From NCBI GenBank assembly GCA_947502495.1, contig CANNAC010000003.1, positions 186,001 through 250,000 on the forward strand: 64,000 nucleotides of DNA, written 5' to 3'. Below, one piece after another: positions 45,560 to 54,228 of this stretch. The DNA is from an uncultured Flavobacteriaceae bacterium (GTDB taxonomy: Bacteria; Bacteroidota; Bacteroidia; Flavobacteriales; Flavobacteriaceae). The notes below the pieces were generated by a model, which did no database searches, was not told where the DNA came from, and was given only the letters and a program-made list of their open reading frames with translations. The position numbers were made by a program, and so were the translations under genes. The first letter of the stretch is position 1. Each line of letters starts with the position of its first letter.

Positions 45560-45981
45560 TAGCTAGCAATAACGGTTTTCATTTGTGCAAAGGCAATTTC
45601 CTCTTCATCTTGATTAAAGGCTTTCACTTCTACCATGGTTACTCCCATAAATTCATGAAGTATGGATGCTTCGGTAGTAATCGTTTCATTAAGTTTTGGA
45701 AGTTTATTTACTTCTACTTTTTTTATAGAACCAATATAGCCTGTTGGTGCTTGTTCTCCTTTTAAGAAGAAGTCATAACCAGTATGTAAAGCAACGGTTT
45801 GTGCTAAGTTTTCTATGAGACCAGATTCTAAAAAATAATTATCTTTTACAAAAAGGTTGGTATCTAAAATAGTGAAACTAGACACGATTTTATCTGCAGT
45901 GAAATCCAACAAAGTATCTACCATTACAAATGGTGTTTTTTGCGGAATTAAATGCGATATATCTGTTATTGGTAAACCCAT
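45559..45981 (-). CDS. Hot-dog dehydratase-like protein (second of a tandem pair)
   Basis: The protein has 140 residues and is a paralogue of the protein at 45095. The motif is LIPQKTPFVMVDTLLDF: Gln replaces the His of the paralogue, so this subunit is probably not catalytic alone. A dead/active pairing in which one subunit carries the His resembles known heterodimeric aryl polyene dehydratases. It starts 1 base after the DarB stop. Confidence 0.8.
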   Translation of the reverse strand: MGLPITDISHLIPQKTPFVMVDTLLDFTADKIVSSFTILDTNLFVKDNYFLESGLIENLAQTVALHTGYDFFLKGEQAPTGYIGSIKKVEVNKLPKLNETITTEASILHEFMGVTMVEVKAFNQDEEEIAFAQMKTVIAS

Positions 45982-47115
45982 TTAGCAAACGGTTAAAAGT
46001 GCATATGCGTAAGCAAAACGGGCGCTTTCTGGAACTGAAAGTAATATTTTTTCTCCTTTTTTAAGCTTCCCAGAATTTGCTAATTCTTCTAACATAATGT
46101 AGATAGAACCTGCTCCAACATTACCTACTTTACTTAAGTTCATGAACCAGTTTTCCCAAGGGATTTCAACACCTTGCGCTACCATTTCTTTATATAAACT
46201 GTCTTTAAAGTAATACGAAGAAACGTGTGGTAAATAATAATCTATATCTTCTGGTTTTAGGTCGTGTTTTGCAATAGCCATTTTTAGACTATCTACACCT
46301 TTCACTAGTATATTTTCACTTAGAAGTTTTACATCTTGCTTCATGGCAAACAATGATTTTTTGCTCCATTGGTCGGAAGGATATTCACTCCAAGGTTTTA
46401 AAAATCCATCTTCTAATTTATCACCACCTGCATACATACATGCTTCAATTTCGTGTGCATAGGAATAACCTTCCATCCAGTCGATTTTTAGTGGATGGTT
46501 TCCTTTTGGTTCGCTTTCTAGTAAAAAAGCACCAGCACCATCAGATAGCATCCAACGTAAGAAATCTTTATTAAAGGCTAATATTGGGTTGTCTTCTAAT
46601 GTTTCTAAGTGTTTTACTTCTTCTTCAAAAGTATCCGACATCATCCAAGAAGATGTACGTTCTGATCCTGTACAAACCGCATTTTTAGTTTCACCAGATT
46701 TCACAGACATGTAGCCGTATTTAAGGGCATTCATTCCCGAAACGCATGCGCCAGAAGGCGAGTTAATCTCCAGGTTTCCGTTTTTTAGAAAACCATGAAC
46801 CATTGCTGCGTGTGATGGTAAAATTTGATCTGGACTAGATGTACCACAAGAAAGCAATTCAATATCTTCTGCTTTAAAATCTGCATCACATAAGGCAACT
46901 ACTGCTTCTTTCGTAAGTTGTGCATTATTGTGTGTGATATTGCCATTATCATCAATAGCATAATATCTAGTTTTTATTTTATTGTTACGCAAAACGATAC
47001 GTCTTCCTTTTGAAGTCTTACCGTTTATGGTACCTAGTTTTTCTTCCATTTCGTCATTTGAAATTGGACGATTTGGTAAAAATTTTGAAATTTTGTTGAT
47101 GTAAACTTCTTTCAT
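45982..47115 (-). CDS. darB: DarB-like KAS III ketosynthase for dialkylresorcinol
   Basis: The protein has 377 residues. It is FabH-like with C124 (SPSGACVSGMN), H297 (YLPHVSSYY) and N332 (GNVGAG) as the catalytic triad. In the dialkylresorcinol pathway DarB condenses two beta-ketoacyl units to a cyclohexanedione. The adjacent flavodoxin-like DarA supports the call. It ends 1 base before the dehydratase pair begins. Confidence 0.85.
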   Translation of the reverse strand: MKEVYINKISKFLPNRPISNDEMEEKLGTINGKTSKGRRIVLRNNKIKTRYYAIDDNGNITHNNAQLTKEAVVALCDADFKAEDIELLSCGTSSPDQILPSHAAMVHGFLKNGNLEINSPSGACVSGMNALKYGYMSVKSGETKNAVCTGSERTSSWMMSDTFEEEVKHLETLEDNPILAFNKDFLRWMLSDGAGAFLLESEPKGNHPLKIDWMEGYSYAHEIEACMYAGGDKLEDGFLKPWSEYPSDQWSKKSLFAMKQDVKLLSENILVKGVDSLKMAIAKHDLKPEDIDYYLPHVSSYYFKDSLYKEMVAQGVEIPWENWFMNLSKVGNVGAGSIYIMLEELANSGKLKKGEKILLSVPESARFAYAYALLTVC

Positions 47116-47124
47116 ATTAATGGC

Positions 47125-48048
47125 TTACTCTATATAATTTACAGACGAATAGTATAATTTGTCTTTTTTTATTTTATGTATTGAAAACACATAAGTCAAC
47201 AAAAATAAGATAAAAACAATTGGCGCAAGAATCCAAATCGCAAATAATAAGTAATAACTAAAAAATTTAACCCAAAAACTACGTTTAGGACTGTTTTTAT
47301 CCCCTTTAGATTGAATTAATTTTGACCATTTAGAAAAAATAACGTTTGCACGTCTATCTGTAACTACTAAAAATGGTTTAATTAGGATTGCACCTTGTTT
47401 TAAAAGGTTGTCTTGTAAATTGTTGAAATTGTTTTCTTTTAAATGTTGTGCTATAATTGGACCAAACTTTACCGCTTCATCGATGTCTTTTTGTGAAACG
47501 CCAGGTTTTGGAAAAATACCAAGGTAGCGTTCTTTTTTTGCAGAGAACATCCATTGGGCAATAGTAATAACACTTACGTGATTTATATGTCGGTCTACCA
47601 AAGCAATATTACCAACTAAATTGGCTTCTAATGCTTTTAGTTTTTTCTTCATTTTTTCCTGCGCCATAATCCACATGTTTCGGCAACCAATTACTGTAAT
47701 TACTGGTGTGTTTTTTAGGAGTTGCTTCGCTTCTGGCGTGTTTAAAAAGGAATTTATAGGAATAGAAGGTGTTAAGTACCAAACTTGATATCCTAAAATG
47801 ATGAGATCGTATTTTTTATTAAGAATCTCTGGAGAAACTGGTTTTACTTTTTCTGGGACTTGTTGAAAGGTCTCTGGGAAAGCACCATAAAACGTATCTG
47901 CTTTCCAAGGAAAAGGAAATGGCGTTTCCATTTTAATATCATGATAATCTATTTGTATAGCATCATTGGCTAAAGGAGAAACTATATTCTTTACAATTTC
48001 TGTTAATTGTCCAGATTGAGAATAATGTATAACTAAAACTTTTTTCAA
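47125..48048 (-). CDS. darA: DarA-like dialkylresorcinol aromatase/condensing enzyme
   Basis: The protein has 307 residues. The N-terminal ~190 residues form a flavodoxin-like domain (VLVIHYSQSGQLTEIV, with FMN-loop character). A C-terminal hydrophobic stretch (SYYLLFAIWILAPIVFILFLLTYVF) is a likely membrane anchor. This is the architecture annotated as DarA in dialkylresorcinol clusters, which aromatises the DarB product. The start codon is TTG (48046-48048); no nearby in-frame ATG lies upstream and the next Met is deep in the domain. It lies 9 bases from darB. Confidence 0.85.
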   Translation of the reverse strand: MKKVLVIHYSQSGQLTEIVKNIVSPLANDAIQIDYHDIKMETPFPFPWKADTFYGAFPETFQQVPEKVKPVSPEILNKKYDLIILGYQVWYLTPSIPINSFLNTPEAKQLLKNTPVITVIGCRNMWIMAQEKMKKKLKALEANLVGNIALVDRHINHVSVITIAQWMFSAKKERYLGIFPKPGVSQKDIDEAVKFGPIIAQHLKENNFNNLQDNLLKQGAILIKPFLVVTDRRANVIFSKWSKLIQSKGDKNSPKRSFWVKFFSYYLLFAIWILAPIVFILFLLTYVFSIHKIKKDKLYYSSVNYIE

Positions 48049-48139
48049 AAGATAGATTTTTTGGTAATTTCCGAATAAAAGTCTAGATATAGAAGTTTCA
48101 CTCTTTGTAAATAATAGAACTTATTAACTTTTGCGAAAA

Positions 48140-48177
48140 CGATAAAAAAACAGGAGTGTTCTTAGTTTTTTTTATCG
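48140..48177. repeat. AT-rich inverted repeat over the end of the acyltransferase gene
   Basis: CGATAAAAAAAC (48140-48151) and GTTTTTTTTATCG (48165-48177) are nearly perfect inverted arms that span the stop codon of the LpxL-like gene (48162-48164). It may form a weak terminator or a processing site between that gene and darA, which starts about 90 bases later and has a TTG start. Confidence 0.5.
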
Positions 48178-49052
48178 AAAGTTCCCCAAAAATCAAAATA
48201 GTTAAACCATTGTAAAGGATATTTATTCAACATCCAAGATACACTTTCTGTATATTCTTTTAAAAGTGCTTGTGCGTCTCTATGTTTGGCTTCTGCTTTT
48301 CTTGTGAAAAGATGGTAATGTTTGTTAGTTTCTTTCATTACATACACAAAAAGTACAGGGACTTTTAAACGGGATGCTAATAGAAATGGTCCTGCAGGAA
48401 ATTTAGCTACTTGGTCTAATAAATCTTGTGTTAGGTATTTGGAACCTGTAATATATCTGTCTCCTGTAATAACAACAAGTTCATTTCTTGTAAGTGCTGC
48501 GTTAATTTCGAATATATGCCCTAAGTCTTCTTGAATTAGAATAATTTTTACTTTCGGTTTATCGGTTACACTTTCTAGGTAAGCTTTAATGTTTGAATGT
48601 TCTGCGTCGGTAGTTAAAATACTAATGGAAGTATTTTCTTCTAGTTCGCCAAAAAAGTGTTCGGCAATTTCAAAATTACCAACATGTGCGCTTATTAAAA
48701 TACCTCCTTTTTTTTGTTTTAAGGCTTGATCAATAAGTTCGAAACCATCAAAATGATAGGTGAATTTATCGCGTAATCCCGAAGATATCGCTATTTTGTC
48801 GATGATAGTTTGCCCAAAAACATAATAGCTTTTATAGATATTTATAAAGCTTTTAAGTTTCGTGTTTTTACGTCTTTTATGGAAATAATAGTAACTGGCT
48901 TTGGTGCTATCTCCAGCAAAAAAGCAAAAGTATAACGCAACAAAATGTAGAATGAAGTATGCAGAACCAATTCCGAATGTCTTCATACAAAACACAAAAA
49001 TCTTGTATCCAAAAACAGTTCCTCTGGACTTTCCTTGCCATTCAGCAGCCAT
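48162..49052 (-). CDS. LpxL/HtrB-like lipid acyltransferase
   Basis: The protein has 296 residues with an N-terminal membrane segment (AYFILHFVALYFCFFAG) and the acyltransferase motif H123-VGNF-E128 (SAHVGNFEIAEHF), which is the HxxxxE/D pattern of lipid A late acyltransferases. It is too short and too isolated from lipid A genes to be housekeeping LpxL alone. In aryl polyene clusters such an enzyme is thought to acylate the pigment or its lipid anchor. It follows the ACP gene by 21 bases. Confidence 0.85.
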   Translation of the reverse strand: MAAEWQGKSRGTVFGYKIFVFCMKTFGIGSAYFILHFVALYFCFFAGDSTKASYYYFHKRRKNTKLKSFINIYKSYYVFGQTIIDKIAISSGLRDKFTYHFDGFELIDQALKQKKGGILISAHVGNFEIAEHFFGELEENTSISILTTDAEHSNIKAYLESVTDKPKVKIILIQEDLGHIFEINAALTRNELVVITGDRYITGSKYLTQDLLDQVAKFPAGPFLLASRLKVPVLFVYVMKETNKHYHLFTRKAEAKHRDAQALLKEYTESVSWMLNKYPLQWFNYFDFWGTFDKKN

Positions 49053-49073
49053 AAATATTTAAAGTAAAATTGT

Positions 49074-49316
49074 TTAGCCTAATTTTTTTTCAATTAGATC
49101 ATAGAAATCTTGAAGTGATTCTACATTCACAAAATCTTCTCCAACTAATTTCACGCTGAAGTTAGACTCTACTGCAACCACAAGGTCAACAAAGTCTAAA
49201 CTATCTAATTCTAGAGTGTCTTTTAAGTTTGCTTCAGGTGCTATATCATCTGATTCTACTTCAAACTCGTCTATAAGGAAATCGTTTATCTTTTCAATAA
49301 TAACCTCTTTAGTCAT
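49074..49316 (-). CDS. Acyl carrier protein (second ACP)
   Basis: The protein has 80 residues with the phosphopantetheine Ser at residue 39 (LELDSLDFVDL). It is encoded between a ketosynthase and the LpxL-like gene, so it may carry an acyl chain for condensation or for that acyltransferase. It is diverged from the ACP at 38182. Confidence 0.9.
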   Translation of the reverse strand: MTKEVIIEKINDFLIDEFEVESDDIAPEANLKDTLELDSLDFVDLVVAVESNFSVKLVGEDFVNVESLQDFYDLIEKKLG

Positions 49317-49322
49317 ATTGTA

Positions 49323-50540
49323 TTATAATTTTTTTATTATTAATGCTGAATTTGTTCCACCAAATCCAAAGGAATTCGACAAAAATACATCAAATTTTTT
49401 ATCTAGCGTTTTACTTACTAGATTTAATTTTTTAGCATCCTCATCTGGCTCTTCCAAATTAATGTTAGGGGCAATAAAATTATTTTGCATCATTAGCATA
49501 GAATATACAACTTCACTAGCTCCAGCCATCCAGCACTCGTGTCCAGTCATTGATTTTGTAGAACTTACATAAGGGCCATTTTCTCCAAAAACTTTAACTA
49601 TAGCTTTGGCTTCATTGGTATCTCCTACAGGAGTTGACGTTGCGTGGGCATTAACGTACTCTATTTCGGATGGTTTTAAATTAGATTGTTCAATTGCTTT
49701 AGCCATTGCTCGTGATGGTCCATCTACGTTTGGCGTAGAAATGTGTTCCCCATTAGACGAAAAACCATAACCAATAATTTCGGCTAAAATTGGTGCTCCA
49801 CGTTTTATAGCAGATTCGTAGCTTTCTACTACTAAGGTAGCTGCGCCACCACTTGGTACTAAACCATCTCTGTTTTTATCGAAAGGTCTAGATGCTTTTT
49901 CGGGGTTTTCTAGGTTCATGGCGAAAACACCAAGACCATCAAAACTTCCCATAGCATATTTGTTAATTTCTTGTGCTCCTCCACAAATAATACAGTCTTG
50001 TAATCCGCTTCTTATGAGTTGAAAAGCCATGCCAATAGCATGAGATCCACTAGCACAGGCAGCACTTATTGTAAAATTTACTCCAGTAAGGTTAAAAAGC
50101 GTAGAGAGATTCATGGTTACCGTAGAATTCATAGCTTGAAAAATAGCACCAGAGCCAACAAGTGTAGTGTCTTTTTTCTCTCTTATTTTATCTACAGAAT
50201 CTACAATAGCCTTTGCAGTACTATCATTACCATAAAGGATACCTACTTCGTTTTTCTTTAAAAAATCGATATCTATTTTAGCATTTTCTAAAGCTTCGAT
50301 GGTTGCTACATAAGCATATGCTCCTTCGTCTCCTAAGCTAATACGTTCTCTTCTTGTAAGTTGTTTTTTTAGATTTGGTTTTTCTACCATTCCTGTTAAT
50401 GGAGAACGATAACCAAAATCTTTTCGTTCTTGGTCATAGACAATTCCAGACTTTCCATTATATAACGAATTCTTTACTTCTTCTAGGTTTTTTCCTATGC
50501 AGGAATAAATCCCCATCCCTGTTATAACAACACGTTTCAT
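49323..50540 (-). CDS. Beta-ketoacyl-ACP synthase (FabF-like), active (third)
   Basis: The protein has 405 residues with C162 (SAACASGSHAIG), H299 (NAHATSTPVGDTN) and H334 (SMTGHECW). It is the most FabF-like of the cluster. It is 18 bases after the ketoreductase gene and 6 bases before the second ACP gene, so these three form a complete condensation/reduction module. Confidence 0.9.
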   Translation of the reverse strand: MKRVVITGMGIYSCIGKNLEEVKNSLYNGKSGIVYDQERKDFGYRSPLTGMVEKPNLKKQLTRRERISLGDEGAYAYVATIEALENAKIDIDFLKKNEVGILYGNDSTAKAIVDSVDKIREKKDTTLVGSGAIFQAMNSTVTMNLSTLFNLTGVNFTISAACASGSHAIGMAFQLIRSGLQDCIICGGAQEINKYAMGSFDGLGVFAMNLENPEKASRPFDKNRDGLVPSGGAATLVVESYESAIKRGAPILAEIIGYGFSSNGEHISTPNVDGPSRAMAKAIEQSNLKPSEIEYVNAHATSTPVGDTNEAKAIVKVFGENGPYVSSTKSMTGHECWMAGASEVVYSMLMMQNNFIAPNINLEEPDEDAKKLNLVSKTLDKKFDVFLSNSFGFGGTNSALIIKKL

Positions 50541-50558
50541 ACTAACTGTAAAATTATT

Positions 50559-51290
50559 TTAAGAGTAAATTCCTCCATTAATATTTATTACTTCACCAGT
50601 AATATAAGAAGACTTTTTGGAAACTAAAAAGGAAACTAAATCTGCGACTTCTTGCGCTTCACCAAAACGATTTGCGGGAATCATTTTTTTAAGTTCTTTT
50701 TCATCTAATTCTGCAGTCATATCCGAATTTATAAATCCGGGAGCTACAGCATTTACAGTTATTTTACGTTTAGCAACTTCTTGGGCTAGTGCTTTTGTAG
50801 CAGCAATAATTGCTCCTTTTGCAGCAGAATAATTGGTTTGCCCTGGCGTTCCTTTTACACCAGAAACCGAAGCGATGTTTACAATACGACCATAACGGTT
50901 TCTAAGCATTTTTTGGATGGCATAATTGGTAACGTTAAAAAATCCATTTAAGGATGTATTGATTACGCTTTGCCAATCTTCTTTAGGCATCCACATAAAC
51001 AAGCCGTCTTTTGTGATACCTGCATTATTAACAATTACTTCTATTAATGCATCTGGATTTGCTTCTTGCCAAGCATCTAGTTTTGATGTTACTTCTTCTG
51101 CATCTGTTACGTTAAAACCAATAATTTCTCCAGTATTTCCTGCTGCTTGTACTGCTTTTAAAGTCTCTTTTGCGGCAGCTTCATTACTGTTGTAGTTTAT
51201 TAATATGTGATAGTCTGTATCTATTGCTAGTTGTGAGCAAATGGCTTTACCAATTCCTCTGGAACCACCTGTTATTAGGGCACATTTCAT
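50559..51290 (-). CDS. 3-oxoacyl-ACP reductase (FabG-like)
   Basis: The protein has 243 residues, a short-chain dehydrogenase with TGGSRGIGKAI (NADPH binding, residues 7-17), NNAG (88-91), S141, Y154 and K158 (SxxxY...K; motif TNYSAAKGA). It reduces the beta-keto group after each condensation. Its function in the polyene is strongly suggested by the FabF-like and ACP neighbours. Confidence 0.92.
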   Translation of the reverse strand: MKCALITGGSRGIGKAICSQLAIDTDYHILINYNSNEAAAKETLKAVQAAGNTGEIIGFNVTDAEEVTSKLDAWQEANPDALIEVIVNNAGITKDGLFMWMPKEDWQSVINTSLNGFFNVTNYAIQKMLRNRYGRIVNIASVSGVKGTPGQTNYSAAKGAIIAATKALAQEVAKRKITVNAVAPGFINSDMTAELDEKELKKMIPANRFGEAQEVADLVSFLVSKKSSYITGEVININGGIYS

Positions 51291-51364
51291 GTGTTAGTGT
51301 TTGTTTTTTGTAAGTGTAATTAGATTTGGAAATTTTAATAGATATGTTCTCTAGATATTTAAGG

Positions 51365-52492
51365 TTATTGAAATAACTCTAACTGTTTGTACCATTTGTT
51401 TTTTAGTACTTCCCCTTTCGTATTTATATAACCCCAAACTTTTTCCTCTTTTACTCTAGCGATCCCATTCTTAAAACCTTTTTCGTTGTTCTTTTTAAAG
51501 ATAGAAAAACCTCCAGCAGTAATATTGTATTTATCGTCTATTACTTTTTCTCCAGAAGTGTTTATGAATCCCCAAAGTTTGTCTATTTTAATAGGAGCTA
51601 AGCCGTCTTTACTAAAAATTTCGGCATCTCTGTATTGTAAGGATATAACTACTTTTCCGGTAGTATCAATATAACCCCATTGTTTATCTCTAGAAACTGG
51701 AGCAAGACCGTTTACAAAAGCTCTAACTTTGTCAAAGCTTGGTTCTATAATCCAATCGCCACTTTTATTGATGTATCCAATTTTATCGTTTTTCTTCGCA
51801 TAGGTAATATCTCCATTAATAGAAAAGTCCCAAATTTTTTGAGCGCCATCTACTTTTTTAAATTCGCCATTAATGATTAGTCCATGACTTTCGCCAAGCG
51901 TTGCTACAACATTACCATTGTACACATTAGAAACACCATCATATTTAGTTTCCACAAAATAGTTTCCAGTTTTGTCTACTAATCCCCATTTTTCACCTTC
52001 TCTAACTTTTGCATATCCATTTTCAAAATCGAAAGCTTTATTAAATTTAGGTTCGATTACTACCGTTCCAGAAGTGTTAATAAAACCTACGTTATCTCCT
52101 TGTCTTACTTGTGCTAGACCTTCAGTGAAATCATAAATTTTATCGGTAGCAACATCTGTTAATATTTTTTCACCTTTGGTATTTATGTAAAACCATTCTT
52201 TTTTACTTAAAACAACAGCTACTCCAGAGTTGAATGCTTTGGTTTTATCGAAAGTAGGTTGTATCACCCATTCTCCTTTTCTATTAATAAAACCCCATTT
52301 TTTATTCCCGTTCATAGCTTCGGCTAAATCTTCAGAAAAGTTTTTAGCTACTTTAAATTCTGGTTGAATTGCCCATTCTCCAGCTTTGTTTATGTAGCCA
52401 AATTTTCCGTCATCATTTGCAAGTGCAAGTTCTTGTGCAAAAGTTATTGCACTTAAAAAGAATAATACGATTAATAGCGATTTCGTTTTCAT
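51365..52492 (-). CDS. Exported WG-repeat protein
   Basis: The protein has 375 residues with a signal peptide (about 1-18). Roughly ten repeats of the WG type follow, such as WGFINRKGEWVIQPTF, VGFINTSGTVVIEPKF and WGYIDTTGKVVI. WG repeats are a beta-propeller-like, poorly understood family. It lies between the ammonia-lyase and the ketoreductase genes with 74-101 base gaps, so it may have its own promoter and may not be needed for pigment. Confidence 0.85.
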   Translation of the reverse strand: MKTKSLLIVLFFLSAITFAQELALANDDGKFGYINKAGEWAIQPEFKVAKNFSEDLAEAMNGNKKWGFINRKGEWVIQPTFDKTKAFNSGVAVVLSKKEWFYINTKGEKILTDVATDKIYDFTEGLAQVRQGDNVGFINTSGTVVIEPKFNKAFDFENGYAKVREGEKWGLVDKTGNYFVETKYDGVSNVYNGNVVATLGESHGLIINGEFKKVDGAQKIWDFSINGDITYAKKNDKIGYINKSGDWIIEPSFDKVRAFVNGLAPVSRDKQWGYIDTTGKVVISLQYRDAEIFSKDGLAPIKIDKLWGFINTSGEKVIDDKYNITAGGFSIFKKNNEKGFKNGIARVKEEKVWGYINTKGEVLKNKWYKQLELFQ

Positions 52493-52593
52493 GTGTTTGA
52501 ATTTAATGGTTCATATATATTACAAGTATCATTTATACACTTCTTTGGTTAGGGAAATGTTTCGTTTAAAAGGATATTGTAGTACTTAATTAT

Positions 52594-54123
52594 TTATGCT
52601 TTGTTGTTAATGATGTAATCTTTAACAAGGTTAACATATGGATACATAGTAACGTCTTCTGTAAATATAGGAACTATTTCTCTTATCTCATCATACAATT
52701 TTTTAGTTTTTGACGAGACTTTATCTTGTACTTTTAAATATTCAATAGCTTGAACTACAGTGATTAATTCTATTGCCATAACTTCAAATGCGTTTTCAAT
52801 AACTTTTTTAGTTATTAAAGCAGCATTGGTTCCCATACTAACAATATCTTGATTATCGTTATTGTTTGGAATAGAATGCACATACATTGGATTGGACAAT
52901 GTTTGATTTTCGGCAGTTGTAGAAGTTGCAGTAAACTGCACACCTTGCATACCAAAATTTAATCCTAATTTACCAAGATTTACAAAGGCAGGAAGTATAT
53001 TATTTAAACTAGGGTTTAATAAATAGTTTAGTTGTCTTTCTGCAAGCATGCTCATTTTAGTAACTACTATTTTAAGCTTATCCATTTCTAGAGAAACATA
53101 ATCTCCATGAAAGTTTCCTCCGTGATATACATGTTTCTTTTCTACATTTACAATAGGATTATCGTTTGCAGAGTTTACTTCTTCTATTAAAATATTTTCA
53201 ACACTACTCAAAGTATCTAAAACTGGACCTAAAATTTGTGGTACGCAACGTAAAGAATAATATTCTTGTACTTTATCTTGAAAAACAGAAACATCATCAT
53301 TGTTTGCGTCGTATAAATGGTGCTCTCTTTTTCTTGTAAGTTTGCTGTCTGTTAAATGGGCACGCATACTTTTAGCAATATTTTGTTGCCCTTTATGTTT
53401 TTTAGAATTGTTTAATTCTTCCGATAAATGATCGTCATATGCTTCTACAATTTCATTAATTGCAGCAGAACAAGAAATCATCCAGTTTAACAATCGTCTA
53501 GTATACATGGTATTTACAATACCAATTCCTGTCATTACAGAAGTACCATTCATTAAGGCTAAACCTTCGCGAAGTTCTACAGAAATAGGGGTTAGGTTTT
53601 CCTTTGCAAAAACAGTTGCAGTGGCTAATCTTTCTCCTTTGTAAAATACTTCTCCTTCACCAATTAAAACTAATGCTAAATGAGCAAGTTGTACTAAATC
53701 TCCACTAGCACCAACGCCACCATGCTCATAAATTAAAGGAGTAATGTCTCTGTTTATAAGTTCTGACATTAACTCAATTACAGATTTATGTACCCCAGAA
53801 TTACCTAAAGATAGTGTGTTTAATCTAGCAAGCATTGCTGCTTTTACGTATTGAGGAGCAATTGGGTTTCCTGTTCCAGATGCATGACTACGAATTAAAT
53901 TGTACTGTAATTGAATACGTTCAGAATCTTTAATCTTGTATTGTGCCATTGGTCCGAAACCAGTGTTTACACCATAAATTACTTTGTTTTCTGAGAATTT
54001 TTTCAGAAAGTTAAAGCTTTCTTCTACTGTTTCGAAAACAGAATCGGCTACCTTAATTTTACTGTTTTCTATTATAATTTTGTAAAAATCTTCTAATCCT
54101 AGTTTTCCGTTAAATGTTAGCAT
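52594..54123 (-). CDS. Tyrosine ammonia-lyase (aromatic amino acid lyase)
   Basis: The protein has 509 residues. The MIO cofactor triad A139-S140-G141 lies in GGVGASGDLVQLAH, with Y50, the GVNTGFGPMA loop at 51-60, and H80 in RSHASG. It closely resembles, from memory, the characterised Flavobacterium johnsoniae tyrosine ammonia-lyase. It makes 4-coumarate, the starter unit of flexirubin. It is the first gene of the minus-strand pigment cluster, divergent from the flavoenzyme at 54229. Histidase activity is less likely because no other hut genes are present. Confidence 0.9.
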   Translation of the reverse strand: MLTFNGKLGLEDFYKIIIENSKIKVADSVFETVEESFNFLKKFSENKVIYGVNTGFGPMAQYKIKDSERIQLQYNLIRSHASGTGNPIAPQYVKAAMLARLNTLSLGNSGVHKSVIELMSELINRDITPLIYEHGGVGASGDLVQLAHLALVLIGEGEVFYKGERLATATVFAKENLTPISVELREGLALMNGTSVMTGIGIVNTMYTRRLLNWMISCSAAINEIVEAYDDHLSEELNNSKKHKGQQNIAKSMRAHLTDSKLTRKREHHLYDANNDDVSVFQDKVQEYYSLRCVPQILGPVLDTLSSVENILIEEVNSANDNPIVNVEKKHVYHGGNFHGDYVSLEMDKLKIVVTKMSMLAERQLNYLLNPSLNNILPAFVNLGKLGLNFGMQGVQFTATSTTAENQTLSNPMYVHSIPNNNDNQDIVSMGTNAALITKKVIENAFEVMAIELITVVQAIEYLKVQDKVSSKTKKLYDEIREIVPIFTEDVTMYPYVNLVKDYIINNKA

Positions 54124-54182
54124 CTATATGTTTTATTCTGACTATTTTTAATAAATATTTTAATAACTAAAAGTAAAGTAGT

Positions 54183-54190
54183 TATTTTTG
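54183..54190 (+). promoter_or_regulatory. Candidate -7 box of the flavin-dependent enzyme gene
   Basis: TATTTTTG matches TAnnTTTG and lies about 39 bases before the ATG of the divergent flavoenzyme. The 54124-54228 region is the shared promoter region with the tyrosine ammonia-lyase gene; no clear -7 box for the lyase was found. Confidence 0.5.
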
Positions 54191-54228
54191 TGTGCGCTAA
54201 TTTAATATAATTAAGATAAAATACTATA

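Noticed and set aside
52594-54123. Histidine ammonia-lyase for histidine breakdown
   Set aside because: No hutU, hutI or hutG genes are nearby and the sequence is close to the known flavobacterial tyrosine lyase in a pigment context.
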